Part shown: piece after piece, positions 34,253-48,300 of the stretch
Numbering within the stretch: the stretch's first letter is position 1
Layout of the letters: each line of letters starts with the position of its first letter
Source of the DNA: Pseudoscleropodium purum
Lineage: Eukaryota; Streptophyta; Bryopsida; Hypnales; Brachytheciaceae
DNA: 64,000 bases
Assembly: GCA_963969395.1 (NCBI GenBank)
Contig: OZ017797.1
Span: 15,810,001-15,874,000, forward strand
Reading direction: 5' to 3'
Made by a program: the position numbers and the translations under genes
The notes under the pieces: model-generated
The model's input: only the letters and a program-made list of their open reading frames with translations
Told to the model about the DNA's origin: nothing
Database searches by the model: none

Positions 34253-35990
34253 TTCATGAAGGCAAATGTCTTCTTTGTAATTGTCAAATATGCCTGAAGT
34301 GTAAATCTAGTAACTTAAATTAGACAACAAATTTTGGGAAAAGAAAAAGGAAAAGTAACAATATGATATCACGAAAATCAAAGTATTCTCTAATTTGTCA
34401 ACCTATGGGCCCAATGGTGTCATGGCCCAATGGCTCTCCACAAACAATTTCTCTATTTTTCATCTCATTTTCTAATTTTTGATGCAATAAAAAATTTAAA
34501 ATTCAATATTTTGTGATGTGAGTCAAAGCACCTTGAAACTTGCTTTGAAAACACTCACTTCTCAAGGCCTTTTTGACATGACCAAGTACATCAACATTAA
34601 CCCGTCAGTTTCAAAGATCACAACATACATTATAAATAAGCAAACAAAACAAAATAAACATTTATAATAGTATAAATTTTGTCTTTGATATCTAGGTTAT
34701 AGTGCAACCTTTTGGTTTAAATCTAGGTGTTGCATTTTGGGCAATGATTGATGATTATAAGTGCACATATCTTAAGACATGAAAAAAGTTTCTCGCAACA
34801 AGGGAACTATTGTACCTTTTGAGAACAAATTTCCATCAATTCCATGTAGTTTGAATCATCTAAACCTTGTACATGATGAGGCAAACTCATTTTCAATATT
34901 CTTTATGAATTGTGCATTGTTGTTGGGAAAAAATTGGAATTGTGGCCAATAGTAAGTCGTAAAAGATGAAGGAAGCAAATGTTAGTGCCCAAATAAGGTA
35001 GTTTTCTTTACAATTGTATTTTCACAAGCTTTAGTTTACACTTCAATATGTCAATGAAGTTAAACAAATACATGAAATGATAAAAAGAATTATCAATATT
35101 CAAATGTAATTGTTACAAATTGGTAAAGGAAAGCCTAAAGTTTGGAGAGGCACTACTTTAGAAATAAGTCCATGTTTGAAGGAGTTGTATTGACAAGGAA
35201 TTTAGCCAAGTTTAGTGATTGGCTTATACTTTCAATAGAAGGTTAATATCATTTACTTAATGTAATAAAAAATATATATAAATTAGCTCCAAATTAGAAC
35301 CTATAGTGTAACAAAAGAAATTTGTTTTTGAAAGCATTTCTGTAGTATTTTTTGTATCCAATATTGAACAAAAACTTTGACCATAAAATTTGCTAAGATA
35401 TTGATGGTTACACCTTTTGAATATCTATACATATGAGATTTTTTTGATGATATGGTCATCCTATTTATTTACTTGGTTTCTCCCTATTCATATTGAAGAG
35501 ACCAATGAAACATTTCTTTTCCAATAAGAGAAGATACTTTGCCTACTCAAAAATGTCTTGGGCTTTTGCAAACTTTGCCAACACATCAAAGTATGACCTT
35601 ACTCTTGTACAAGTTGAATCCTTGAGATAAGAAAGTAATACACAATTTTGTCCCCCCCCCCAATTACATCAAGATGTGTTGAAGTGTTATTGATATGACT
35701 TTAAACCATCTTTGAAGAATGTCTTCAACTTTACACATAGAACAATATAGTTGTAAAGTTTCCATTTAATAGTGTCATTTTTTTTAAAGATGCTTCAAAG
35801 GTGCACTTATAAGAGTTAGACTCTAAGGTTTCTTCAAGCTATGACTTTTGAAAATTCAAAAAAATAATATTTGTATTCTCTAAATTCATGTAAATTACAA
35901 TTATTCTCTTGAAAATTTATAATTTTCATTTATCAACAATTCAAAAATGAAAATAACTATTACTTGTGATTTGACTCTATCTATACCTAT
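31746..35990. repeat. AT-rich repeat-filled gene desert
   Basis: No gene is visible. The stretch from about 32,720 to 33,620 matches about 41,035-42,345 in the same orientation; shared blocks include TTTCTAGAACATC...TTAGAATAGGCA. A poly-C run lies at about 35,652-35,661. Part of 34,440-34,640 resembles 49,800-49,990. These are interspersed repeats of unknown class. Confidence 0.55.
34168..34251. repeat. Long TA microsatellite
   Basis: An uninterrupted alternating TA run of about 84 bases. Such tracts often vary in length and can form cruciforms. Confidence 0.95.
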
Positions 35991-35998
35991 CACTCTTA

Positions 35999-36324
35999 CA
36001 GGGTTGATAGGACGGTCGGACGTCCGGGACGTCTGGACGTGGACGCTGTGTCCACAGCGTCCGCTGACATTCGTGGTCCCGGTGGACACAACGTCCGCCA
36101 AGACCGCCCCGTCCACCCCGATACCCGTCCGCCCGGTTATGGCCGTCCAATCGACACGCGGACTGATGTGGTCCGCATGATTTGGGCGTCCGCCTCGGGC
36201 CGTCCGCCCTGTTCGTCCGCCTTCCAACGGCGGGAGGGACGCTGCATCCGATGGCGTCCGTGAGGACGGACGTCCGGACGTCTGGACGCTATTTTGGGAC
36301 GGATGTACTGATTTGTCAACCCTG
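35999..36324. mobile_element. hAT-type MITE, 326 bp, GC-rich, with an 8-bp target duplication
   Basis: CACTCTTA occurs immediately before (35,991-35,998) and immediately after (36,325-36,332) the element, a perfect 8-bp target-site duplication. The ends are inverted: CAGGGTTGATA on the left and CAGGGTTGACA on the right, read on the other strand. An 8-bp duplication with CAGGG termini is diagnostic of hAT-family elements. The interior is strikingly GC- and CpG-rich, built of degenerate GTCCG and GGACG motifs and many short palindromes such as GGACGTCC. It encodes no transposase, so it depends on one elsewhere. Open frames through it are compositional artefacts. Confidence 0.9.
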
Positions 36325-36332
36325 CACTCTTA

Positions 36333-39300
36333 AATGAACAATTTTAGATCATTCTAGAGAAATCACTGGAAGGATTCAAGTAAGATTTGAAAAGCTTCTA
36401 AATATATTTGAACTTCACATCAAATTCTCAATAAGCATATTTTTTTTATCATGTAGATAAACCAAGGACATGTTTTTCCATATAAAGGTTGGAACTTGTA
36501 TTGAGATCAAACTTCAATGTACAAAAATGGGCCAAGCTATGAAGAAAAGACCAAAGAATTTTTTTAATGGAAGTGTGCAATGTTTGTAAGGAGAAATTGT
36601 TACTATTGGTTGACAAAATTTTAAAAAGAAGCTTGTAAAAAGTGGTGGACAAAACTTTTTGACTTCTAAAAAAATATATATTGCAATATTCAATTTGAAC
36701 TTTTGGATTGCTTTTAGTTTGACAACAAAGCAAGTTATTCCTAAATGTTGTTTTTCTCTACTCTCATGAAAGTGAAAACATCATGAAACTTGGCAAATGC
36801 AATTTTGACTCTAGAAAATTCAATAATTCTTTTTCGATTTCAACACTAACTAAAGATGTTTGCTCTAAATTATTGGAAATGCAATGCCTCCACTTACAAT
36901 AAATTATATTAGTTGTTGAAGAAATCAAGGCATGCATGTCAATGGTTAAGCAAAATTTTATAAAGAAGGGAAAGCCAAGAAGGTTAGTCCCATTGCCTAG
37001 GCAAGAGAAATTGAGTCCAAATTACCACCACATCCCTAGATGAATTAGTACATTCTTTATTTCTATAGTTTCTATAGAAATCATTCATCAACTTCTCTCT
37101 AGTTGTTTAAAAGTTTCAAGGTTAACAAATTTCATTTGTAGTCAAAAACAATTAATTGAAGAATACTTCAATCTTTTAGTAAAATGAAATACATAATTAT
37201 AGGGAATAAAAATAAAAAGATGATATATATAAGTAATCAAATCAAAATTATATAACTTTCCATTATAAATTGTAGGGGAGGCCTATCCTTGCCCCTTCTA
37301 ATCCTATATAGGTTTAGTTGAGCATCCATATCACTACAATGATTAGAATCTTGGTCATCAAATGTTAGTTATTTCAAAACTATTCTATCCATTATACTCC
37401 CAAATGAACACATTCACTCCTAGTATGTCTTCATATTCAATGCAATTGCAACTATTTATATTGTTGACTATGTTAGGATGGAAAACTAAGTGACATTACA
37501 ACATTCAATAATAGATTTGGCTATTAGAACTCTAAGCTAATGATAATGGATTGTTCTATAATAATGTTTGTATGACTAAATTACAATATTTTTATTAATA
37601 GAATTGATTTCCTTTTCAAATATGAGCAACTAAAAAAAATGGATATGGGAAATTATATACATCAATGCATCTTCTAAGATCCTTTTTATATACCTTTCCT
37701 TTCAAATGGTTAGCAAGGTAAACTCAAAATAAAGTTTTGAGTCCAAATCCAAGTCCAAGCATATTTTTTACATTCCATTATCTTAAACAACCACAGCATA
37801 GTTGATCAACTACGCTAATTAACTTCAAGATGAAAAAATAATAGAATATTTTTCAATAATAGTGTCTAAAGTTTGATTTCCGAAAACACTTCATGATTAT
37901 ATTGCATTTAAAGATAATTGTTGAGGTACTTTGAGCTTTTGTAGCTTTTATTTAATAATATTTAAAGAAATAAATAAAACATGAATAATTAGTAGACAAC
38001 TAGAAATAATATCTTTCTCCAAAAAATTAGATCAAAAAGCATTTATCAAAAAAAATTATTCAAAAAATCGATTGATGAAAAATTTAAAGTTAATAGATAT
38101 ATTGATTTGAAATTACTATGAAATTGTAAAAATATTACCAAATTTAAATAAATTTTTTTATCCATTAAACATTTGTTGAATTTAAGATTCTATTCAAAAT
38201 GTGCCAGAAGAACATTTCTAGATGTCAAAAAATGAATGTGCAAGGGAGCTATCTTTGCATCATGGGATGACACAAAAATTTCTAGTTTTAGTTTTTATTT
38301 GCTTTGTATTTATTTTTATGAGGTGGAAATAGTCTACAAAGAACTCATCTCTAAAATGATCATTTTGAGTTTTCAAATGTTGTATGAACCATGAAAATCT
38401 AAACAATGACTAGTTAGTAAAATTGCCTTTAATATATGAAAAATTATGTATTTTTTAATTTATTCAATAATAAAGACTACAATTTAAGATGTTCTACACA
38501 TCTTTCTAAAGTTATGGATGGAGACATAGAGAAAGTGCAATACATGATGACAAAACAATACAAGTGTTTCTTTGAATCACTCTAAAAAGTCAACAAATAG
38601 GCTTGAATCATGGTTAGAAAAATTAACTTTTGTAGGTTCTTTATCCTTGACTGGCAATTGGACTTCAAGTGCCCAAATAGGAATTTGGGTAGATTCCTTC
38701 AAATTTAATTTTGAATTGATCTTTTGAAATTTTGACATGAAATGTGAACTTGTATTGCTTTCGCAATAATTACTTTTTTCCCTTATGGGATACTCATATA
38801 AAAAAATTCAAGTAAGGTGGATAGTCTTGGGAACATATGCTAAACTTTTCTTCTAATTTTAAAATTTCATAAGTATGTAATAATATGCAAAGAATGTATA
38901 AAAGGGTATAAACAAATTGACCTTGTATATTGAAAATATCTTTGTCTAAAAAGAATCAAAGTTTGTTGATCATATTGAGCAAGGTCAATTTTATTTTTCT
39001 AGCACTACAATCTTACAATCTATGCAATCAAAGTTTTGAAAAAATTTCTATACATTCCTATAGTAATCTAGTGCTATCTTGTATGGTAGCATCTAAACAT
39101 CTATATTAATTTTTCACATTGACACTATAAAATGGCAATAGAAAATGACAATTGTTGTTCCAAACAAACTTTCATTTTTTAAGGATTAAAATTTGATTGA
39201 GGTGGAAGAGTCAAAAATTGACAATTGATTGCAAGGCGATTTGTTATATGCTAGCATTTGCCTAAGTTACAAAATTGTTTTAGTAGAAGCCTAAATTACT

Positions 39301-40520
39301 CACAGAAAGACCTTCACTCATTTCTAACTAATGTTGATAGGTCATTCTAAACTTGGTATACAATTTTTTAAGTGAATTTAACTAAATATAACACACCAAT
39401 AAGTCCACTAGGATTCTTGAATATTTCTTTCTTGAGGTGAAGAGGATCAAAACCAAGTGTGTATATTATTGTCATTGAGTTTTCTTTAGAAGAGATGTTA
39501 TTTGTTGGTTCTAGAAGGGTTCTTTTTTAATTTGAAGATAGCTAGAAAATTAAAGGAAGAATGTTCTACCAAAGAATGAGATAGCTTAACTTTTGTGGCT
39601 CACACAATGATTGATATTGTTATCAAAGTTTGTAATTCTAAACTTGAGCCATTTGCATGATTTTTTGCCTTTCTTGCCCATGATTTGTCATAGCCTCTTC
39701 AATTTCTTTTGTCTCTTAGCTTGTTTCTAATTGAATTTATTTTGATCATTCAAAGTCCAAATCCCAATATTGTTATGTCTATTTAAATATTTTTGTATAC
39801 ACTTCCAAAGGTACTGCACTCAAGTGCTAATTCCAAATCAATCATTAAAAAAGTGTTTTAATTTACCAATCCAATTTGCTAGTGTGCTATGAATCCTATC
39901 AAACTATCCCTCCTTTAACTTTCATAGACAAAAAAATCATTTGCAATTTTTTTTCAAAATCTTACTTCATTTGGGCATTGTTTCTTGTAACACTACAATA
40001 AAAAAGCGATAACAAATGGATGAAATTGCCAAATCCTATCCTATAAATAAATAAAATGCTAGATCTTCCAATATTTGGATGGAAGTGATTAATAATAAAT
40101 ATTTATGTGGATGAACATACATATGAATGATTTCATCCATTTTTCCTTACCTACATTCTAAAGTGCAAATCACTCTACCAAATAGGGCTTTTTGTAGCGG
40201 GTTGAAATAGTACTAGATTGCAACATAAAAAAATAATTTGGCTAATGAATGGTGACTAACCATGAAGTTTTTCGCCAAAGGACTTCAAATTTTCTAAAAA
40301 CTCTTGGAGGAAACTATCAAATTGTGGATGAAATTGTGAATTATGGATATGTAATATGTACTAGTATGATCTTCTCTATCCAATATGTGGATGAATGTTG
40401 AGATTTTAAGTACCACTATAACATTTTACATCGCCTCTTTAGCACTTAAAAAAATGGGAAATCGAAAAAAAAATTAATTTTAATTTAGTTTAGAAAATCC
40501 TTCCCGGGAGTATAAACTAA
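36333..40520. other. AT-rich stretch with no recognisable gene
   Basis: A very AT-rich stretch with frequent stops in all frames and no domain or RNA gene that I can recognise. It is probably decayed repeat DNA. Confidence 0.45.
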
Positions 40521-40527
40521 AAATTGG

Positions 40528-40613
40528 CTTGTCCCATGCATAGGATTCCAAAGAGTCATAGAGCTCACCCCTTGCTGTATGAGTCACCTTCTCCAACTAT
40601 GGCAACCTCATCA
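40528..40613 (-). pseudogene. Stray exon fragment of the spermidine-synthase-like methyltransferase
   Basis: About 85 bases resemble exon 4 of the methyltransferase gene at 60,330-60,420, in the same orientation. Shared blocks include ATGCATAGGATTC, CCCTTGCT and GAGTCACCT...CTCCAA. This covers the coding segment around YSLEQVTHRARDMRILC. The fragment has an insertion of about 14 bases relative to the exon, so the frame is lost. No neighbouring exons are present. It is a captured or duplicated gene piece, not a gene. Confidence 0.55.
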
Positions 40614-41089
40614 GGATGAAATCATGAATGAGAAAAGGTAGGCCCTAGTATGTAGGTCTGTCTCTCTAAAATCATTCCTCATGCTTCAATATTCAATATA
40701 AATATTTAGTCAATATCATTAATCATTCAATATTGACCTCAGAAGGTCACTAATATACTTCACTATTGGCCCACTATGATGACTAAGGTAGTCACCAATA
40801 TACTTCAATTATTGGACCAATAGGTGCATTTGTTATTTCTGCAATTAATAGTGAAAGTCATCTATTAAACCTTTTAGGTCCCCAACATCCATGTAGGGTT
40901 TTAAATTGCACTCATTTATTGCTTCGATACATATAGAGCCTAGGAATACTCAATGCAAAATGATGAACTAAGTTAGTATGCCTAGTGTTGTTGCCACAAC
41001 CAGGGATATGTCATTTGTTTCATTTTTTAAATTATTTGTAGCACAAATGCTTAATATCATGCGTGATATTAATTTTTTACCTTATGTTT

Positions 41090-41890
41090 ATTTTAAAATT
41101 TAAAATTTATAACAAATGGCGAGCCATTGCATTAAAAAAAATACCAAAAAAATAGCCAAGTGGCAAGGCTAGACAAATAAAGAGAAAAGAGCACAAACAA
41201 AATAAAACAAACAAACTCAAAAGAAATAGCAAAGAGGAGGGCTCCTAGTAGTCAAACTAATGGAATCTCCTTCTCTACTAGCTAACAAATTAGTGCAAAG
41301 CCAAGTATTATTGAATTGGCTCCAAATCTTCTCATAGCTATGAGGCTACATCCTAGCTAATTGTTGGGTCTTCAAAAGGGCAGCCCGCCTAGAGTCAATG
41401 GGAGCCTCCCAAAGTGAATTTTGAATGAAGGGAAGAGGCCATCTAACGTAGATAAAGACCATCTAGTTACGAGCAATCTAGCAATGCCAAAGTGTTGTAC
41501 CTTTGATGAGAGACCAAAGTGTTTTGATTTGTCTAAATTTCCAAGGAAGTGCTGAGCCAAAAACATAGTGAATTGCGGTCAATCTTTTGTGGGGACTTAT
41601 CACTAGAGAAGAGCCTAATAAATGATGTCCAATGGACTGGACATAGTCCCAAATGGCTTGAGATTTCAAACAAGAGAAGAAGCGATGTAAAGGAGTTTCA
41701 ATCTTATAGTAAAACAATACATGCAAGAAGCATCCATCCTTGGGACAATTTGAAAATTCACCACTATGGGCTCATGCCAGACTAACTAGGTGAACACAAC
41801 TTTTTTTGAAGGTCAAGCTCGAATTCAAATATCTTTCCACGCGGGTATGAAGGAGTCTTGGAATTATGTTTCTTTTTCAAAAGTTGCATG
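41090..41890 (-). mobile_element. LINE-type retrotransposon relic (zf-RVT region)
   Basis: On the minus strand the frame at 41,726-41,478 reads ETPLHRFFSCLKSQAIWDYV, followed by KGTTLWHC. After a stop it continues IARN. This is the pattern of the zinc-binding region at the C-terminus of plant LINE reverse transcriptases, where a TLWxxWxxRN motif is common. Stops interrupt it and no full polymerase is present. The relic interrupts a repeat whose uninterrupted copy is at about 32,740-32,850, which marks it as a nested insertion of roughly 800 bases. Confidence 0.55.
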
Positions 41891-42349
41891 GCATTTGAAA
41901 ATAATATGCTAAACAAATTTTTAAAAAAAGAGTAGCTTTTCTAGAACATCCTTAGAATAGGCAAAAATCTATTTTGTATATTCTTGTACGATCAAGTCCT
42001 AAATTATGATAGAGCTAAGCACCACTTATTTAGATCATGTCATTTTTTAGCTTCTTTTAAATGAGAGGTATTGAACAAGTCCAAGATGTATATGCCAAGT
42101 GCAATGCATAAAGCCATTCTTAACATTCAAAACATCAATAAAATCCTTCTTTTTATGCTAAAATTACCAAGTACTAAAGAATCTCATTTTTCTTTCATTA
42201 TGAGTATAAGAGGACTTAAGTATAACTCATGATCAAGTAGTATAGAATTTTTTTAAGAAATTTTGAAACACTCCAAGAGACTATGAACCTCATTTGTGCC
42301 CATCCCCAAAGCCACACAATCCAATGCGAAAGATAGTGAGATGCAACAT

Positions 42350-45300
42350 GTAAGGTAAACTACCTCATTACAAGTAGAATGGGAGCAAACTCATTGTGAA
42401 TAAAATTGTAATGGTGGTATACATTCATGTTCTAAAATGTACACCACCATTACAATTTAGTCAACAATTGACTTGCTCTATCTATATTAGGGTAGTTTAT
42501 TTTATCTTCAGTCCACAAGCATGTTATTGCTTTCTCTAGGAAATCAAATCCATTTAACAACAATATTCACACATACTACAATTTTTGGCTATTTCTATAA
42601 ACTTGAATGCTTGCAGTAGATCATGAAGTCACTATGATGTTGACTATGATTTCCAGTAAGAATAATAGAATTAGCATAAAAATGGTCAAAGCAAGCAAGC
42701 AATCCAAACCAAATAACTATAGGAGGAGGCTTGAAAGCACTTAGGCTTTAAGAACACCCCTTAGAAAAGTCTTTGAAATTGTGCAAAGTGTTGTTCATGT
42801 GTCCAAATTTTTTTGTGTTGATAATCAGTGGACCTATATAGGTTACTTTAGATGAATTGTCAGGTGACAAATGTAACTGTTGTGAGTACTCTATGCTCAT
42901 GAAAGAATCTTAAAAAGCTTAAGCAAAATGTGAGGTGCATTTATTAGAATGCAATACTTTTTATTTTACAATTGAGAGTGAAAATCAAGTGAACTATTTC
43001 AAAACAGTTTTGTACCATTTAATACTACCTAATTATCACTTTAAGGTGTCAGTTGCTCTATTCATTGATGTATTCTAATTCATCACTAATGCACTCTATG
43101 AACATAAACAACGTCCCATTGTGAGTGCTTTGATCTCCATCCTCGAGATTGAATATATACAATCAAGTTCTACGTTAAATCAAATTCTATAGGTGAGTTG
43201 GTTTGTACTAACAAGCTACCTTCCAAGCAATGGAGCTTTTTACTAAATCTTATTGATAATCGTAACTTGAATAATTGAAGGGAAAAGAAGTTTTTTGGAA
43301 AATATAAATTAATTAACTGTGCGATTTGAAGATAAGGGGTCTTTTGGGGAAAAAGATGTATCTAAGCAAAGTTAAAGAGTTTTTCACGCTCTTTCCAAAG
43401 TGCTAAAAAACTTGAAATTCTACAATGATTCCTAAAAGATTTGTAAGGATGAAAATTGACCATTCTTTCTAATCAAAATTTCATCCATTACTTTCTAATG
43501 TTCTAGCTCTCAGAATTGTGTTCAGATTTTTGGGTAATTTTTTATTTTTATTTTTCTAGCTAAGTTGGAAATTTGGAATATTTTTGATAACTTAAACTAT
43601 GGTTCAATTATTTTCTAATTTCCTCTACTTCAATATTTCATTCCACTTAAAATTATTCAATGAACCTTCGAATTTTGAAATGAAGGTGATTTTGGAATCT
43701 TGAAATTATATCCTAGGGATTTTGCACTAACCTTGATCCAAAATATTCCTTAAAGATTCTTTGATTGAAAGCTAATTTTTATTCTTTGATATGACTTTTA
43801 AATGCTTTGTTTGATTCTACTTCTACTCTTGACATTACTTATGTTTTCTTTTTAGGATCTAATTTTTACCTTGGATAAAGTCAGTTCACTACTTCAAATG
43901 TTGAAGAAGAATTGAAACTTTTTAGCAAATTTTTACCATTACCCGGTTTTATAAAAATTTACCTTAATATCTCTTTCTTCTCCACGTTGAAAATAATTTA
44001 ACTTCTCAATTATCTTTTAATTTCAACCTTAGTAATTTTCTATCGTTTGACTTCTACATTAATAAATTTATTAACCAAATTTTGACCTTAGATAATTGTC
44101 CAAAATTCAATTACTAAATCCTTGTCACTTTTTATTGATAATGGTTAAATTGAGTTTATTAAGGTAATTAATTTTCTACTGGATAAGTTAAAGCATAAAT
44201 TACCCTTAGAAGTCAAGGTAAAGGTTATTTACGAGAATGTTTTGACCATTGACCGGTTTACCAAAACTTCAAGTAATTCTTTTTTATCGTTGCAACTTCA
44301 AAATTTACTTATGCTTTTGACCTTCTTTTTACTTTTGCTTCTACTTCCGAAATTTAACTCTAATTTAGATTCTAAGATGTTCTCAAAATATTCCTTGGAT
44401 GAATATCCGTTTTTTCATCCTCTTCTAGACTAACTTCATTCGCTCACCAATTCTTTAATTTTTATCGGATTTTTATGTTTAATATCTTTTCGGAAAGCTA
44501 TGGGAATTTCCTATGGGTTTCTTAACTCTTATTATACTTTCAAATTACTCTTAACAGTCTGATCCTAATTCTACCTACGATCCTAGTTGCTAAATAAATT
44601 TGGAACTAAATGGAATTTAAAACACAATTAGTGAATTGGGATTAAGCACTCACCTTGACATCATAGTTTTCTTCTCCCATAGCTTGCACATCCATCTCTA
44701 TCACATGCTTGTGTACTCCCTCCATTTTCCAAATTTTTCTTGTATTTTATTTTATTTTTCAATTTTTGGTATTTGTTTATGTTTTTCCTCTAAGTAATTT
44801 CCACTCTCCTCGTTGATCGTTCCAAGTTGATTTTCTTGAACTTCTTCCACCTTCTTTCCAAGTCCTTTTTTTTTCTTAGGTCCCTATTTTTATAAGCCTA
44901 ATTTCCAAAGATCTAGTCTAAAAGTATCACTAAACTATTTTGAAGTCAAATTGATTCCAACCAAGCTATCCTAACTTTTCTTTAATTTAGCTAATCTCTA
45001 GAAACTCCATTAAGTCAAATGTTTCTTTATTTGATTTTTTATGGATTGACTTTGAATCCCACACTAAGCTATGCAAGAAAGTCAATCTATTGTTTTTGTT
45101 GAATTTTCTACTACTAGTGACAACTTCTCCTTCTCTCAAACTACTTAAGGACCTTTTAACCTATCTACTTTGATTGTATTCGTATTTGTTGTGAAAACTT
45201 GTGAGTGAGATGGCTTGATTTGAATTCAATTTACAATGAATCCTAGTAGCTAGGTGTAGTTAGAGCTCTGCAAGGGGAGAGCACGTTCTAGAGTCACCTA

Positions 45301-48300
45301 ATCTGGTCAAAGTTGGTTGACCTGTCCTCTAATCTGGTTTACAATTCAATTGAAATGAGTTGATTGGGCTTACTATTGAGGTTCCTTCTAGTTCCTTGTT
45401 GGATTTAGATTCTTTGTTTGTAATTGATTCCTTTAGGTCTCTCTTTACTCACTCTTACCGTGATTTAGGGTCATTTTAATAAATCTAAATTTTGGTTTCA
45501 TTTATTGTATCCTTACTGGCTATTTTCTTCCTCCCCTACTCTGATCTGATTTTTCCTTACATTCCTTTTAAGAAATTCAAATGTTTCGTTTTGTAATTAG
45601 TTTCTTACTGGCCATCTCTCATCTTCCTACTCATTCTATTCAGGTCTCTCTTTTGATTTCTTTAAAATAACTCCAATCTCTTGTTTGGTCAACTAGTTTC
45701 TTACTGGCTATCTCTCACTTCTTTCATTCACTCTAGGTTGATTTTGGTTTTAATTTTCAATCCAAACACTAAAATTTCAATTCCAACGGCTAATTAAACT
45801 AGTTTTTATGAAATTCTTGTTGATCTTAATCCTTCCCTTGTTACCTTCTTTCATTCAAGTACGATGAAACAAATAAAAAAAAATAAAAATGTTTAGGGGC
45901 CCTAAGGCATCATCCCAATTTGATGTGTATGAGGCAAGTTATTTGGTTACCATGTGAATTTTGAGTGGCATGTCAACCAATGGAGGTCTACCATAAGTAG
46001 TCAATCATATACACGCAGTCGGGGTATAGTCAGCCGTATTTGGTACAGTCCTTAGCTCTTTGCCCACTGTCGGCAATATGGTAGCTTTTCTCCAGCTTCG
46101 GCTAGATTACTGGTTTGGTTTTGGCTTTCTACAACTTCCAAAAAAAATAGGTCGTTGCTTGCCTTTGGGTTCCCTTTAGAGGCCCTTTAATCAAAACTAA
46201 ATTGAAATTTTTAAGGAGAAGGGTTATTTCCCACTATTCGAAACCAAAAACACAACAAGACCTTTTAGTGATTAGAAAAAGTTAATTGGAAGAGCAAAGC
46301 TCCGTTGTATCGGAGGGTTTAACCTCAAATTCTTGCAAGGACCAACACAAAAGGACTTTTTAGTATCTTTGGGAGTTTTGCTTAGGAGTGAAGCTTCGCC
46401 ATATAAGAGAGATTAACCTCAAATTCTAGAACACTTTTTCAAGAGTTCTATTATAGCAGACATATGAGAATTTGGTTCCAACCCAAATTTCTCCAAATAT
46501 AAACTTCACACACACTTTGGGCCACAAATTCTCCACCAAATCTTCGGGGGATGTTCTTAAGTGTTGGAAATCCCATACAAAAGCTTAATAAGAACCAAGT
46601 TAGTGGACAACACTCTTAAAAAGACTCAAGAAAGCAAATCCAAAGGTTGAAGCTAACAACATCACCAGAATTTGGCTTGAATGGTCCTTGGAGTTAGTAC
46701 TTAGAAATCTCTAGCAAAAATAATTCCTACACAAAGTTAGCAAATGGTTCAAAGAGATCCCAATGTCCTTTGAATGACACTCAAACACAAGGGAGATAGG
46801 GAAACAAGGAGATCAAAGTCTCCAACAAACTCAAATAAGTCTTGACAAATTGCCAAAGAAACACAACACTTGGCCTCGTGGTAGCCTAACGAAATGCAAA
46901 TGAGAGAATGGGGTGCAAAGGGAGTCGGTGGGAGCCTTTTTATACGTTTCCAAGGCCTCTTACTTACCTCCTTTTACTCTAAAACTACCTAAATAAACCA
47001 AAAATCACTAAATTCACTAATTACTATGCCTAATTCTACCCTACTGCTGATCCTTCCATAACTTTTGAAGGAAACCTCCAAATGAGAAATAGACTACACC
47101 GTTGGCTTTAGAAGACCTCAAGTAGTCTTAGGACCCCATGTCCCCCATTATCCCAGTCAAAACTATTCACAAAAGATAGCATTTTCCATCTTGGTGAAAA
47201 AGATGAAAAACCCAACTTCTGGAGTTTATAGTTTTTGCTAATTTTGACTAGTCAAGGTTGTCCACAAGGTCCAAAAATGTAAGAAAAGAATCCAAGATAA
47301 CTCAATTTGGACTTCATATGCTTGTGGTTTGGTGGTCAAATTGAAAAATGTTCTGAAATTTCGTTAAAATTTGTTGGCGCCACCGATTTGGGTAGTTGCT
47401 GTTGTTAGAATGTTGCAAAACTTGATTAGGCTCTTATTTAGACTTAAACACCTTATTCTAATTTTTAGTGGTATTTTACCATCACTAAATGAATTATTAC
47501 AAATTTTCCATCCTTGGCAATTTTGGTTGATTTTCCATGGAGTCATGTTCTGTAATTTGAAAAATTACGAAACTTTTTGAGTAACCTTTAGGAAGTCCCC
47601 ACATCCTTCGTGAAAAGTTTCAAGTCAAACTTGCACTTTCACAAAAAGAAACAAATTTACTTCTTTGGATTTTAATTCCTCCGGGGAGGAAACATTCCCG
47701 TACATGGAATCTTGGCAGCCTGGCTTCACCGTTACACTCCTGGCATGTTTTTACATTAAAAACACCTTTCTACTTGTAATGACCGCCTTAATAAAGTAAA
47801 TGTGAATTTTACCTAAAAGGTCACTTGTAAGAGCTAATTTCCAACTCTAGCATTTAAAATACAATATCAACCAACATTTTGTAGTGAACTTCTATGATTC
47901 TAGGAAAATTGAATTAATCTTAGCTTACTAATTTTAGCCAATATTGTTGCATACACTTTGTCTGGTAACAATCTTCTGTGGAATCCACACTAAGTGTTTT
48001 TCCTATGTTTTGCTCCAAATTGGAACTACTCACAATCCCTTATTTGGCATTCAAATATTCATTTAGGCTCTTTAAAGTAACAAAATGAATCACTTATGGC
48101 ACTCTTAGGGCTTTTGAAAGATTAATTCATATGAGTAGGGATTTCCTCCAAGTATATTTTAAATCCACGTTTTAGGTTCTTTGGGCCATAATTACCCATA
48201 AAAATGAGCAAAAAGCGAAAAAAGAAGATCCTAAGACCAAGGTGACATTCACAGGGCTCACATCCATCACCCTATTACTTTCAAAAATCGCCATAAATTC

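Noticed and set aside
35901..36263. Overlapping 75-108 residue frames through the GC-rich block
   Set aside because: They arise from stop-poor GC-rich sequence of a hAT-type MITE bounded by an 8-bp target duplication. No motif is present.
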